Positions 8,978 to 18,886 of a DNA stretch of 47,921 nucleotides are shown one piece after another. The DNA comes from CAZELM01 sp964512995. Lineage in GTDB: Bacteria; CSSED10-310. The DNA is taken from NCBI GenBank assembly GCA_964512995.1, contig CAZELM010000037.1, positions 1 through 47,921 of the forward strand, read 5' to 3'. Within the stretch, counting starts at the first letter, position 1. Each line of letters opens with the position of its first letter. The position numbers were made by a program, and so were the translations under genes. The notes below the pieces were generated by a model. That model worked only from the letters and a program-made list of their open reading frames with translations. It made no database searches and was not told the DNA's origin.

Positions 8978-11062
8978 TTATTGCTCTTCTTTTTCTTTCT
9001 TGTACTCGGCAACGATCGCTTCAGTCAGATTCCCCGGCAGCTCTTCATAATGGTCATATTCCATATTAAATGAACCTCTGCCACCGGACATAGATCGCAA
9101 CTCCGACTCATACATCAGCATTTCAGACATCGGAACGGTTGCAATAATCACCTGTTTATTATTTCGGGAATCCATGCCGAGAATCCGGCCCCGTTTGGAG
9201 TTGAGATTGCCAATGATATCGCCCATATTTGTTTCCGGAACAACGACTTCGATTTTCATAATGGGTTCGAGGAGTATTGGGCTGGCTTCCTGAAACGCCT
9301 GTTTCAGTGCACTGGCTCCCGCAATCTGAAACGCGATGTCTTTTGAATCTACCGGGTGGGATTTGCCGTCGTAGAGTTCCACTCGAATATCCGTGACCTT
9401 ATATCCTGCAATAATCCCTCGGGTCATGGTGCTGCGAACGCCTTTTTCAACGCTGGGGATATATTGGCCCGGGATGACTCCGCCCACGATCATATCCACA
9501 AATTCCAATCCATCGATACTTCCGGTTGAATCTTTCGGAAGCGGCATCAGCCGAATGGCTACTTCACCGAACTGGCCAGCTCCGCCGGATTGTTTCTTAT
9601 GGCGGTATCGCACATCGGCAGTACCTTTGACCGTCTCCCGATACGGAATTTTAGGAGATTTAACCATGGCGTTGACGCCGTATTTGCGTTTAAGCCGATC
9701 CTGGGTGACATCCAGGTGAAGCTGACCCATTCCGGATACGATGAGTTGATTGGTTTCCGGATTTCGTTCATAGCGAAGCGTTGGATCTTCTTCGGCAAGG
9801 CGAGTCAGGGAGACAGAAATTTTTTCTTCATCTGTTTTGGTAGATGGGATGAACGAGAATGATACGAGTGGTTTGGGATAGGCGATTGGAGTGACAACCA
9901 TGGATGTTTCTGTTCCGCACAGAGTATCACCTGTTTTTGCATATTTGGATTTCGTGATCGCTCCGATATCACCAGCGATTACGGATGGAACCGCATTCTG
10001 GGTCTTTCCAAACAACTGGAAAACTCCCGTTATTTTCTCAATCTCATTCTGTGACGTATTTTTATAATTCGAATCAGCCGCAAACGTTCCGGAATACACA
10101 CGGAAAATGGACATCTTCCCGGTATACGGATCGATAATCGTTTTAAAAACCTGGGCGATCATGGGTTTTGTTGCATCGCAGACCAGTTCAGTGTCTCCGA
10201 CTTTTCGTGGAACCGCATGGACGGGTGAAGGCATGTAATTCACGACAAAATCCAGAAAATATGAAATACCGATATTATTCAGCGCGGAAATGGGCAAGGC
10301 AGGATAGAAATTACCATTCCGGATTCCCATGATCATGGCTTTTTCCAGTTCATCTGCACTGATTGTTTCACCTTCCAGATATTTTTCCAGGAGCGCATCG
10401 TCGGCTTCGGCGGCTGCTTCGATCAATGCTGTCCGTGCTTCCTCGACCGCGGATGCCATCGTTGCCGGGACATTTTCAATCTTACATTTTCCGGATCCAT
10501 TTTTTTCATAAATATATGCTTTCCCCTTTAAAAGGTCGACCAATCCTGTGAAGGAAAGATCCGTGCCGATGGGGATCGCGATGGGAATGATTTTTTCGGT
10601 GAGCATTTCCCGGATTTTTGTGAGCGTGGTATCAAAGGATGTATTTTCACGATCCAATTTGTTGATAAGAAAAATCCGAGATGTCGGTAACTCAGATTTG
10701 GCTTCCCAAAGCCGCTCCAGGTTAAATTCAAGACCACCTCCTGCATTCACGACAAACGCGCCGATATCGACACTTCGAAGCGCTGGAAATGCATCGCAGA
10801 TAAAGTCACTGTATCCGGGTGTATCCAGAAGATTGATCTTGTTTTTGTTCCATCCTGCCGAACAGATACTGGTGCTGATGGAGATTTTCCGTTTAATCTC
10901 ATCATCGTCATAATCAGTGATGGTATTGCCTTCATCCACTTTGAAAAGACGGTTCGTTGCTCCCGCGGTAAACAATATGGCCGAAACAAGCGAGGTCTTT
11001 CCAGCATCACCATGACCCGCAATGGCAAGATTGCGAATTTGAGAACTTTCAAACTGACTCAT
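8978..11062 (-). CDS. EF-G-2-type translational GTPase (EF-G paralogue)
   Basis: 694-residue EF-G-like GTPase. G1 is GHGDAGKT, G3 is DTPGYSDF, G4 is NKLD, and the C-terminal half carries domains III-V (PYRETVKGTADVRYRHKKQS, then the ribosome-contacting IPGQYIPSVEKG). In canonical EF-G, G1 reads AHIDAGKTT and G3 reads DTPGHVDF; the His that aids GTP hydrolysis is Tyr here, as in the EF-G-2 (EF-G_bact) branch. It is therefore probably not the housekeeping elongation factor, which should be with the str operon elsewhere. Its job may lie in translation under stress or ribosome recycling; this is inference. The start ATG has GAGAGGGATAGAT before it. It is transcribed alone, with a terminator at 8918-8948. 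Confidence 0.88.
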   Translation of the reverse strand: MSQFESSQIRNLAIAGHGDAGKTSLVSAILFTAGATNRLFKVDEGNTITDYDDDEIKRKISISTSICSAGWNKNKINLLDTPGYSDFICDAFPALRSVDIGAFVVNAGGGLEFNLERLWEAKSELPTSRIFLINKLDRENTSFDTTLTKIREMLTEKIIPIAIPIGTDLSFTGLVDLLKGKAYIYEKNGSGKCKIENVPATMASAVEEARTALIEAAAEADDALLEKYLEGETISADELEKAMIMGIRNGNFYPALPISALNNIGISYFLDFVVNYMPSPVHAVPRKVGDTELVCDATKPMIAQVFKTIIDPYTGKMSIFRVYSGTFAADSNYKNTSQNEIEKITGVFQLFGKTQNAVPSVIAGDIGAITKSKYAKTGDTLCGTETSMVVTPIAYPKPLVSFSFIPSTKTDEEKISVSLTRLAEEDPTLRYERNPETNQLIVSGMGQLHLDVTQDRLKRKYGVNAMVKSPKIPYRETVKGTADVRYRHKKQSGGAGQFGEVAIRLMPLPKDSTGSIDGLEFVDMIVGGVIPGQYIPSVEKGVRSTMTRGIIAGYKVTDIRVELYDGKSHPVDSKDIAFQIAGASALKQAFQEASPILLEPIMKIEVVVPETNMGDIIGNLNSKRGRILGMDSRNNKQVIIATVPMSEMLMYESELRSMSGGRGSFNMEYDHYEELPGNLTEAIVAEYKKEKEEQ

Positions 11063-11261
11063 ATCTATCCCTCTCTGATAAAATGGTCCCTTTATTTTGT
11101 CTGCTGAAACTCTTCAGCCGATGTTCATTTTTTTCGGATTTTCTCATAAAATCATCAAAAAAATCCGTAGCGAGCTACAATAATTCAACTCCAGATGGAG
11201 GTCAAGGCTTTCATCAAGATAAATTTCTCTATAACTGTGCGCATTGAAGCATCGATGGGAG

Positions 11262-11290
11262 TTGCACTGATGCAGTGTTCTGATTATGTT
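11262..11290 (+). promoter_or_regulatory. Candidate sigma-70-type promoter for dtd, with a dyad
   Basis: TTGCAC (11262-11267), 17 bases, TATGTT (11285-11290), ending 18 bases before the dtd start. A small dyad CACTG-ATG-CAGTG (11265-11277) overlaps the -35 box and could be an operator. Confidence 0.4.
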
Positions 11291-11308
11291 TAACCGGGGA
11301 GGGATAAC

Positions 11309-11788
11309 ATGTTTGCTGTTGTTCAACGAGTCACAGAGGCATCGGTCACTGTGGGAAATCAGGTAACCGGGTCGATTGGAAATGGATTGCTGGTATTGTT
11401 GGGAGTTGAAATCGGCGACACAGAATCTCATGCGGCATATCTATCTAACAAAATAGTGGAACTCCGGATTTTCCAGGATGAAAATGCCAAAATGAACCGA
11501 TCGTTGACTGAAACAGGAGGTGCAATGCTGGTTGTTTCACAATTTACGCTCCTTGCGGATTGCCGAAAAGGCCGGCGCCCCAGTTTCAATGCAGCAGCCC
11601 CACCTGATGAAGGCAATAGATTGTATGAACTGTTCGTGGACTATGTCCGTAAAACAGGCGTTCGGGTGGAGACGGGTATTTTTGGTGCAATGATGCAGGT
11701 GTCCCTTGTGAATGACGGACCCGTGACCGTCATGGTGGAATCCCGAAAGTGGAGCGGGGATCGATTGCCTTTACCAGGGCTGACATAA
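11309..11788 (+). CDS. dtd: D-aminoacyl-tRNA deacylase
   Basis: Frees tRNA from wrongly attached D-amino acids (and glycine from tRNA-Ala). Both active-site motifs are visible: SQFTLLAD near residue 77 and NDGPVT near 132. The N-terminal VVQRVTEASVTV is typical. At 159 residues it is slightly longer than the usual 145-150, the excess lying at the C-terminus after VMVESRK. ATG 11309 has a GGGAGGGA site. The gene starts a plus-strand run that may continue into the DUF362 gene 52 bases later. Confidence 0.95.
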   Translation: MFAVVQRVTEASVTVGNQVTGSIGNGLLVLLGVEIGDTESHAAYLSNKIVELRIFQDENAKMNRSLTETGGAMLVVSQFTLLADCRKGRRPSFNAAAPPDEGNRLYELFVDYVRKTGVRVETGIFGAMMQVSLVNDGPVTVMVESRKWSGDRLPLPGLT

Positions 11789-11840
11789 TCAACGAAATTC
11801 AGACCTCCGGCCATTTCATAAAACAGAGGAAGGAGACCGA

Positions 11841-12950
11841 ATGAAATCAGATGTCTTTTTTATCAGTTCCCGAGCGAAACCTCATGCCGCTCCCGCGGAT
11901 CGATTCAGATTATTGCTGGACACGATCGGACTCGGTGTTTTCAAGGAGAAAAAAACGGTTGCCATCAAGATTCATTTCGGTGAAACGGGTTCCACTGGTT
12001 TCGTCCATCCCGTTTTTCCGCAAACGCTGGTGCAATGCCTGAAGCAACGCAAATGCAAACCTTTTTTAACAGATACGAATACGTTATATCATGGTTCGCG
12101 CAGCAACGGTATTGACCATCTGACATTGGCCATTAAAAACGGTTTTGGATATGACGTCATCGAAGCTCCGCTAGTAATTGCGGATGGAATTCGCTCACAC
12201 AGCGTCATGGAACTGCCGGCAGGTCCCAGATACTTTGAAACAATCCGGATCGGAGCAGCGATATGGGAAGCGGACAGCCTGATCACGATGAATCATTTCA
12301 AAGGGCATCTCGTCACCAGTTTCGGTGGAGCGATCAAAAACATCTCCATGGGGTGCGCATCCCGATCCACCAAACAACGCATGCACTCCGATGTCAAACC
12401 GGAGTTGACCCGGGATGATGATTGCATCGGGTGTGGAGAATGTGCATTGGTTTGCCCGGTCGATGCGATTTCGATCAGCCATGAAACCGCTCGATTCAAC
12501 CATGATGTCTGTGTCGGATGCGCGGAGTGTGTGTCTGCATGCACTCAGGGAGCCATAAAAATTCAATGGAGCGGCTCCAGTACAGCCGTTCAGGAAAAGA
12601 TGGCAGAAGTGGCATTAGCGGTATCCCGGCATTTCCGGACCAAACAGCTTCACATCAATTTTCTCCTGAATATCACTCCGGAATGCGATTGCTTGCGATG
12701 GACCGACAATCCGATCGTTCAGAACATCGGTATCCTGGCATCCCATGATCCGGTAGCTCTGGACCAGGCCAGTTATGATCTCGTGAAACAAGCTCCCGGT
12801 CTGCCGGATTCCGCTCTGCCACCCGAAAATTCTCAAGGAAAAGACAAATTTATCTTGATACACCCCGGTAACGATCCGGATGCCCAGTTACGGTATGGCG
12901 AAGAGATCGGATTGGGAACACGCAGTTATCGCCTCGTTGACGTAAAATAG
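11841..12950 (+). CDS. DUF362 protein with two 4Fe-4S ferredoxin clusters
   Basis: 369 residues. The DUF362 core (about 1-190 and 250-360) contains KIHFGETGSTGFVHP and MNHFKGHLVTSFGGAIKN. Inserted between the two core segments is a bacterial ferredoxin module with two CxxCxxCxxxC sets (CIGCGECALVCP from residue 195 and CVGCAECVSACT from about 224), enough for two 4Fe-4S clusters. Proteins of this type are widespread in anaerobes and candidate phyla and are annotated only as DUF362 or 4Fe-4S binding protein; electron transfer is likely but the substrate is unknown. GAAGGAG precedes ATG 11841. Confidence 0.85.
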   Translation: MKSDVFFISSRAKPHAAPADRFRLLLDTIGLGVFKEKKTVAIKIHFGETGSTGFVHPVFPQTLVQCLKQRKCKPFLTDTNTLYHGSRSNGIDHLTLAIKNGFGYDVIEAPLVIADGIRSHSVMELPAGPRYFETIRIGAAIWEADSLITMNHFKGHLVTSFGGAIKNISMGCASRSTKQRMHSDVKPELTRDDDCIGCGECALVCPVDAISISHETARFNHDVCVGCAECVSACTQGAIKIQWSGSSTAVQEKMAEVALAVSRHFRTKQLHINFLLNITPECDCLRWTDNPIVQNIGILASHDPVALDQASYDLVKQAPGLPDSALPPENSQGKDKFILIHPGNDPDAQLRYGEEIGLGTRSYRLVDVK

Positions 12951-13013
12951 GTCATTTTCATTGCTTATCCAAAAATCTTCCATGGATTGACATCGTTAGC
13001 CAGGGTATGAGTC

Positions 13014-14411
13014 ATGTCCGATAAAATTTACACAGTCAGTGAAATTACCAAAAAGATCAAACAGCTTCTGGAACCCAATTTCCCTTCATTGTGGATCGAG
13101 GGAGAATTGTCGAACTTCTATCAGCATGTCTCGGGACATTGTTATTTCACGCTCAAAGATCAACACGCCAAGATCAAAGGCGTGATGTTCCGCACACACG
13201 CGTCTTCACTCCGGTTCAAACCGGCAGACGGGATGCAGGTTCGACTGTTGGGATCGATCCGAGTGTATGAGCCAGACGGAAGTTACCAGTTTTATACACA
13301 ACAAATGGAACAATCGGGTCTCGGTCAGCTTCATCTGGCATTTGAGCAACTCAAAGCAAAACTCCAGATGGAAGGGTTGTTCAGTGGTGAATACAAAAAG
13401 CCGCTCCCCAAGTATCCAAGCCGAATTGGTATTGTGACATCGGAAACAGGAGCGGTGATCCGGGATATTGTTACAATCATCTCCCGCCGGTATCCAATCG
13501 TCCGTCTGTTGCTCTATCCGGCCAGAGTTCAAGGGGATGGGGCAGCTCAGGATATTGTGCGCGGGATTCATGCATTTCAGCGGATGCATCCAGCCAAACG
13601 ACCCGATGTGCTCATCATTGGACGGGGTGGCGGCTCCATCGAGGATTTATGGCCGTTCAATGAGGAGATAGTCGCACGTGCCATTTTTCGATGCGACATT
13701 CCGATCATTTCTGCGGTCGGGCATGAAGTGGATTTCACCATCTCGGATTTTGTGGCCGATGTGCGTGCCCCAACGCCATCCGCAGCCGCTGAACTGGCTG
13801 TTCCCGATCAGCAGGCGATCCGTCAGAATCTTGAAACATCGACCGACCGCCTCACCACGGAAATGCGCCGGATACTCCAGTTGCACGACCTTCGTATGAA
13901 ACGATTGTCCGCCTCGAATCTTTTCAGGCCGTTACAAGTGATCCAGAATCTTCAGATAGCGATGGATCATTTTGCATCGAAGTTATCTCATGGATCGATG
14001 CGGAATGTGAGCCTGACGAAAAATCGATTGGGGGAACTGCGATCCCGTTTCATCATGCATGGCCCCCGAATGACCCTGTTACAGCATCAGAATAAACTTC
14101 ATCTTTTAAAGCAGCAACTCAGGCAGCACATGGCTCAGATACTGGAATCTGAACGCAGCAAAATGGAATCTGTCCGCAGACGGTTCACCCGCTGTGATCT
14201 CACCCGTTTCCGGAGAACCTTGGAGCTGATTGATGCCCGTATCAGAGGGCATGATCCACGCGGTATTTTATCCCGAGGGTATGCGATCTGCCTTAAAACA
14301 GATGGCACGATCGTGACATCCGCTCATGATGTGACGATTCAGGAGGATGTTGTCGTGGAATTGGGCAAAGGGGATATACGCTGTAATGTAAAGGAAAGGA
14401 ATCTGAAATGA
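13014..14411 (+). CDS. xseA: Exodeoxyribonuclease VII large subunit
   Basis: Catalytic subunit of exonuclease VII, which degrades single-stranded DNA in repair. The N-terminal OB fold (about 5-100, ELSNFYQHVSGHCYFTLKD) and the catalytic domain (IGIVTSETGAVIRDI, IIGRGGGSIEDLWPFNEE, ISAVGHEVDFTISDFVADVR, APTPSAAAE) are complete, followed by the helical region and the C-terminal DPRGILSRGYAI. 465 residues is the normal size. The ribosome site is weak (CAGGGT). The stop overlaps the xseB start by four bases (ATGA). Confidence 0.97.
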   Translation: MSDKIYTVSEITKKIKQLLEPNFPSLWIEGELSNFYQHVSGHCYFTLKDQHAKIKGVMFRTHASSLRFKPADGMQVRLLGSIRVYEPDGSYQFYTQQMEQSGLGQLHLAFEQLKAKLQMEGLFSGEYKKPLPKYPSRIGIVTSETGAVIRDIVTIISRRYPIVRLLLYPARVQGDGAAQDIVRGIHAFQRMHPAKRPDVLIIGRGGGSIEDLWPFNEEIVARAIFRCDIPIISAVGHEVDFTISDFVADVRAPTPSAAAELAVPDQQAIRQNLETSTDRLTTEMRRILQLHDLRMKRLSASNLFRPLQVIQNLQIAMDHFASKLSHGSMRNVSLTKNRLGELRSRFIMHGPRMTLLQHQNKLHLLKQQLRQHMAQILESERSKMESVRRRFTRCDLTRFRRTLELIDARIRGHDPRGILSRGYAICLKTDGTIVTSAHDVTIQEDVVVELGKGDIRCNVKERNLK

Positions 14412-14710
14412 ATCAATCGAAAAGGAAACCATTCGCCAATGTGAACACCATGAGTTTCGAGGAATGTTATCAGGAGCTGGAATCACTGGTGGAGCAGTTC
14501 GAACAGGGACGAATGTCACTTTCGGAAAGCGTTGCGCGCTTCGAACGTGGGATGGAACTCATGAAACGGTGCTCCACAGAACTCAATGAAGCAGAAAAAA
14601 AAATATCGACTTTGCTGACGAAGATTGATCCTGTGAATCCCGATGACACAGCAGAAGAAATCGAGGAAACAGATTATAGCCCGATCAGTGATGATGATAT
14701 CCCGTTTTAA
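14408..14710 (+). CDS. xseB: Exodeoxyribonuclease VII small subunit
   Basis: 100-residue partner of XseA. The conserved core FEECYQELESLVEQFEQG and LSESVARFERGMELMKRCS lie at about 16-57. The acidic tail (about 75-100) is longer than in the 80-residue E. coli protein. The ATGA overlap with xseA suggests translational coupling and fixed stoichiometry. The next gene begins immediately after the TAA. Confidence 0.95.
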   Translation: MNQSKRKPFANVNTMSFEECYQELESLVEQFEQGRMSLSESVARFERGMELMKRCSTELNEAEKKISTLLTKIDPVNPDDTAEEIEETDYSPISDDDIPF

Positions 14711-15673
14711 GTGATGGAAGGCAGGAAGAAAATATCCATCCAATACCGGTCCACCTTCAGGCAGATCAAGCAAATCGGACGGATTGTTTTACCGATTGTC
14801 CTGATCGCCTGTATTCTTTGGTATATTATTGGAGACCGTGATCAGTTTGTTTCCGCGTTGCGGGGTGCATCGATCCGGTGGCTGGTCGTGTCTCAGATAT
14901 GTTTTATCTGCGGAACGTTAACGATTGGATTGGCATGGCACCGCGTCCTGCTGTTACTTGGTTCGGAGATTGGTATCCTGGGAGCATTAAAGGCATTTTA
15001 TCTGTCGATGCTGGCCAAATATATACCGGGACGTATCTGGGGAGCGACCGGACGAATCCTGTTATCCAAATCGGAAGGAGTGCCCGAAGGCACGTCAGCA
15101 CTGGGAATTCTCCTGGAAACACTCCTGCTGATGGTCTCAGCCGCTGCGGTCGGGGGATTGGCGATCACGCAATGGCCGGGTGAATTGCCATGGCAACTCC
15201 GGCTGATTCTCCTGGCGTCTCCATCTTTTCTGTTTTTTTTGCATCCCATGTTCCTCGGACGATTGATTCCTTACCTCAGCCGCCGATTTCCGACCCGGGT
15301 CACTCATCCGGAAAGGATGCCGGATTTCAGATCGATGGTATTGATTGCCGGGATTTATTGCGGGATCTGGATCTGGTGGGGAGCTGGTTTTTTTTTCGCA
15401 CTCCGAGCGATTTCCCAGGTGACTATTGACCATTTTGTTCCGTTGGTCGGCGGTAATACGCTTGCCTGGCTGGCGGGATTTGTTGCGGTGATCAGTCCGG
15501 CGGGGATGGGGGTACGGGAGCTGATCCTCATGTCCCTGACTGCCGGCGACATTGGAACTGGCCCTGCCGCGCTCGCTGCTGTCATCACACGTATTTTTAC
15601 TCTGGCGAGTGAAATGATCGGAACATTGATTCTGTACTATTACCGAAAGTCCGGCAATCACTTGACCCAATGA
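14711..15673 (+). CDS. AglD/LPG-synthase TM-type integral membrane protein
   Basis: 320 residues with about eight to nine membrane segments and no soluble catalytic domain. It matches the lysylphosphatidylglycerol synthase transmembrane/AglD family: AKYIPGRIWGATGR in the first half and GFVAVISPAGMGVRELILM near the end are the typical motifs. Members are found near glycosyltransferases and are thought to act on lipid-linked glycans or as flippases, which fits the surface glycan genes downstream. Translation may start at GTG 14711, which follows the xseB stop directly, or at ATG 14714. Confidence 0.8.
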   Translation: MMEGRKKISIQYRSTFRQIKQIGRIVLPIVLIACILWYIIGDRDQFVSALRGASIRWLVVSQICFICGTLTIGLAWHRVLLLLGSEIGILGALKAFYLSMLAKYIPGRIWGATGRILLSKSEGVPEGTSALGILLETLLLMVSAAAVGGLAITQWPGELPWQLRLILLASPSFLFFLHPMFLGRLIPYLSRRFPTRVTHPERMPDFRSMVLIAGIYCGIWIWWGAGFFFALRAISQVTIDHFVPLVGGNTLAWLAGFVAVISPAGMGVRELILMSLTAGDIGTGPAALAAVITRIFTLASEMIGTLILYYYRKSGNHLTQ

Positions 15674-15750
15674 CCGTAGAGTGCTAGAAATAAGCTCCAT
15701 TTTTCGACTGAAGAGCAGTGTGGTATTGTTACAGGGGTATGGGGGATGAA

Positions 15751-18366
15751 ATGAAAGAAGAATTCCAGTTTAAGACAATTGAGGAAAAGTGGCAGAAGGT
15801 GTGGGAATCCATCCACGCGTTTCGGTGCCAGACGGAACCAACAAAAGAAAAATTTTACTGCCTGGAAATGTTTCCGTACCCTTCAGGAAAGCTCCATATG
15901 GGACATGTCCGAAATTATGCAATCGGTGACGCCATGGCCCGGTTTCATCTCATGTCCGGATATAATGTGCTGCACCCTATGGGCTGGGACGCGTTTGGAT
16001 TGCCAGCAGAAAACGCGGCCATTGAGCGGAATATCCATCCGAGTCACTGGACTTATAAAAACATCGATGCGATGCGGGATCAATTCAAGCGGCTGGGATA
16101 TTCGTTTGACTGGGATCGTGAAGTCGCCACGTGTCACCCCCAATATTATCGGTGGTGCCAATGGTTTTTTCTGAAAATGGTTGAAAAGAATCTCGCATAC
16201 CGCAAAAAATCATCCGTCAACTGGTGTGAATCCTGCCGCACGATTCTGGCGAACGAACAAGTAGAAGGCGGAACTTGCTGGAGATGCCATCATAAAGTCG
16301 ACATCCGTGAGGTTGATGGATGGTTTCTGAAAATAACGGACTATGCCGAAGAACTCCTCAACGATCATGCCATGCTGGAAGGGAACTGGCCCGAGCGTGT
16401 CCTGACGATGCAGAAAAACTGGATTGGCCGAAGTGAAGGGGCCTGGATCGATTTTCCGTTAGCTGACGGCTCCCAGGTCATCAAAGTGTTCACGACTCGT
16501 CCGGATACTCTGTTCGGTGCGACTTTTATGGTGCTGGCTCCGGAAAATCCCCTGGCCATCCAGATCGCTCACCCGATGGAACGGGTCAATGAACTGAACG
16601 CATTCGCAGATAAAGTCCGAAACGTCGACATCATCGAACGAACAGCCAGCGGCATTCCCAAGGAAGGGTTGTTTACCGGAGCATACGCCATCAACCCGTT
16701 AACCGAGGAGCAGATACCGATCTGGGTCAGTGATTTCGTACTGATGGAATATGGTACTGGAGCGATCATGTCCGTTCCCGCTCATGATCAGCGCGATTTT
16801 GAGTTCGCTCGAAAATATCATCTTCCGATCCGGATCGTTATCGCTCCGGAGGGGCAGGATCTGGATCCTGAACACATGACTCAGGCGTTTGCAGCGGTCG
16901 GTACAATGGTAAACTCCGGCCCATTCAACGGGATGAACAGCGATGAGACCATCCAGAAAATCACAGACTATTGTGAATCAAAGGGATTCGGGAAAAAAGC
17001 GGTGACCTATCGTCTGCGGGACTGGGGAATCTCCCGACAACGGTACTGGGGAACTCCCATTCCAATTATTTATTGTGATACTTGCGGCATTGTACCCGTT
17101 CCGGAGAAAGATTTGCCGGTGGTTCTTCCGATGAATGCGGAATTTGATTGGTCTCTCGGAGGAAATCCGCTGGCCCGGTGTCATGAATTCGTGCATACCA
17201 CCTGTCCGAAATGTAATAAACCCGCACGACGGGAAACCGATACCATGGACACTTTCATTGATTCCTCGTGGTATTTTGCTCGCTATACTTCAGCCCGTGA
17301 TACAAAACAGGCGGTCAATCCGGACAGCGCGGCTTACTGGATGCCGGTGGATCAATATGTCGGCGGGATCGAACATGCTGTCATGCATCTGCTGTATGCC
17401 CGGTTCTTTCACAAATTCATGCGCGATCTGGGACTGGTCAAGACCGATGAACCGTTCACCAATCTGCTGACACAAGGCATGGTCTGTCTCGAAGTGCTTT
17501 CCTGTCCGACTCATGGGTATCTCTATCCCGAAGAGGCAGTGGATATGGGAGATGGTTCCTGGCGGTGCTCCCGGTGTGATGCACCGGTAGTGACCGGCCG
17601 CTCCGAAAAAATGTCCAAATCAAAACGCAACACCAAGGATCCGGAGGCGTATCTGTCACGGTATGGTGCGGATACGATCCGGTTGTTTTCCCTGTTTGCA
17701 GCTCCACCGGAAAAAGATTGTGACTGGAGTGACAGTGGGGTGGAGGGGATTTTCCGATTCCTGAAACGCGTGTGGCGTCTGGCATATCAATGGCAGGAGT
17801 TTCTGGGACAATCCAGCACTCGAGACATCACTTTTCCGGAATCCGTTCCGTTCCCCGTTGATAAAATCCGGCATATCACGCATTCAACGATCAGACGGGT
17901 CACCGCTGATTTCAAGGGACGATTCCACTTCAATACGTCTATCAGCGCGTGTATGGAGTTGGTCAATACCCTGAATGAAATTGTACTGCCGGCTTCGGGT
18001 ACGCCCGAGCGGCCGGTTGTTGAGTCTGCGCTGATCGAATCATTCCGTGCACTGACACTCCTGCTGAATCCTTTCGCACCGCATTTGGCCGAGGAACTCT
18101 GGGAGATGATGGGTCATTCGACACCCTTGGTGCATGGACCTTGGCCAACGTTCGATGACGCCATTGCTGCAGAGAAATCGATTGAGATCGTGTTGCAGGT
18201 CAATGGAAAAATCCGCACGCGGATGATCGTAGCGGCGGGCACTCCAACAGAGGAACTCGAACAGCTTGCACTCCAGGAGATGACCCGGCAGGGATGGATA
18301 TCCGGGAAAACGGTCCGGAAAGTGATCGCAGTGCCGGATCGGCTGGTGAATCTGGTGGTCACCTGA
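15751..18366 (+). CDS. leuS: Leucyl-tRNA synthetase
   Basis: Class I synthetase charging tRNA-Leu. HMGH is at residues 49-52, KMSKS at 620-624, and the editing (CP1) domain carries TTRPDTLFGATF. Zinc-type cysteine pairs occur in CESC/CWRC and CDTC. The 871-residue length is normal for bacteria. I chose ATG 15751, five bases after GGGGG; ATG 15739 would add four residues, and the GTG at 15718 is less likely. The stop shares a base with the start of the LptE-type gene (TGATG), so the synthetase is translationally coupled to an outer-membrane biogenesis gene. Confidence 0.97.
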   Translation: MKEEFQFKTIEEKWQKVWESIHAFRCQTEPTKEKFYCLEMFPYPSGKLHMGHVRNYAIGDAMARFHLMSGYNVLHPMGWDAFGLPAENAAIERNIHPSHWTYKNIDAMRDQFKRLGYSFDWDREVATCHPQYYRWCQWFFLKMVEKNLAYRKKSSVNWCESCRTILANEQVEGGTCWRCHHKVDIREVDGWFLKITDYAEELLNDHAMLEGNWPERVLTMQKNWIGRSEGAWIDFPLADGSQVIKVFTTRPDTLFGATFMVLAPENPLAIQIAHPMERVNELNAFADKVRNVDIIERTASGIPKEGLFTGAYAINPLTEEQIPIWVSDFVLMEYGTGAIMSVPAHDQRDFEFARKYHLPIRIVIAPEGQDLDPEHMTQAFAAVGTMVNSGPFNGMNSDETIQKITDYCESKGFGKKAVTYRLRDWGISRQRYWGTPIPIIYCDTCGIVPVPEKDLPVVLPMNAEFDWSLGGNPLARCHEFVHTTCPKCNKPARRETDTMDTFIDSSWYFARYTSARDTKQAVNPDSAAYWMPVDQYVGGIEHAVMHLLYARFFHKFMRDLGLVKTDEPFTNLLTQGMVCLEVLSCPTHGYLYPEEAVDMGDGSWRCSRCDAPVVTGRSEKMSKSKRNTKDPEAYLSRYGADTIRLFSLFAAPPEKDCDWSDSGVEGIFRFLKRVWRLAYQWQEFLGQSSTRDITFPESVPFPVDKIRHITHSTIRRVTADFKGRFHFNTSISACMELVNTLNEIVLPASGTPERPVVESALIESFRALTLLLNPFAPHLAEELWEMMGHSTPLVHGPWPTFDDAIAAEKSIEIVLQVNGKIRTRMIVAAGTPTEELEQLALQEMTRQGWISGKTVRKVIAVPDRLVNLVVT

Positions 18367-18881
18367 TGCCGCTCCACAAGATCATCATTCTTATTATTCT
18401 TTGGAGTTGTCTGTCGTCGTGCGGATATCATCTGGCTGGTATGGGCAATTCTCTGCCTCCCCATATTCAGAAAATCTGTGTTCCGGTTTTCAAGAACCGT
18501 TCGTATGAGTATGGACTCGAAGGCATTCTGACTCAGGAAGTCATTCAATCGCTCGATCGCAGGTCCGGAATTGAAGTGGTCAAGACGGTTGCCGAAGCGG
18601 ATGCGGTGTTGGATGGCGATATCGTCGAATACAAATACACGCCGACCTTGAATGCCCAGCGAAAAGTGACGCAGTATTACATCAACATCCGAGCGGAAGT
18701 CCGGCTTCAGGATCTGGTAAAGAAGGAAATTTATTGGGAGAATAAAAACTTCGTCTTCCATGAAGTGTACAATGTGACCGGCGGATTGGCGACGATACAA
18801 TCCAATCGGCAACAAGCCTGGCAGGATGCCGCGAAGGGATTTGCAGAGAGTCTGGCCAGTGTGCTTCTCGAAGGATTTTAG
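18366..18881 (+). CDS. lptE: LptE-type LPS-assembly lipoprotein
   Basis: 171-residue outer-membrane lipoprotein. A short signal sequence ends in the lipobox LSSC, followed by GYHLAG, the standard LptE beginning after the lipidated cysteine. LPPHIQKICVPVFKNRSYEYGLE and the repeated beta-strand/helix pattern agree with the LptE family (plug of the LptD LPS translocon). It starts inside the leuS stop (TGATG) and is followed five bases later by the ABC permease gene. The leuS-lptE order is common in Gram-negative genomes. It is the clearest marker here of a diderm envelope. Confidence 0.88.
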   Translation: MPLHKIIILIILWSCLSSCGYHLAGMGNSLPPHIQKICVPVFKNRSYEYGLEGILTQEVIQSLDRRSGIEVVKTVAEADAVLDGDIVEYKYTPTLNAQRKVTQYYINIRAEVRLQDLVKKEIYWENKNFVFHEVYNVTGGLATIQSNRQQAWQDAAKGFAESLASVLLEGF

Positions 18882-18886
18882 ATTCT

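Noticed and set aside
11167..11178. GTAGC-GA-GCTAC hairpin as a terminator upstream of the EF-G-like gene
   Set aside because: A two-base loop cannot form, and no minus-strand gene ends there.
12949..12965. AGGTCATTTTCATTGCT as a sigma-54 promoter for xseA
   Set aside because: Spacing is eleven and the -24 box lacks TGGCA.
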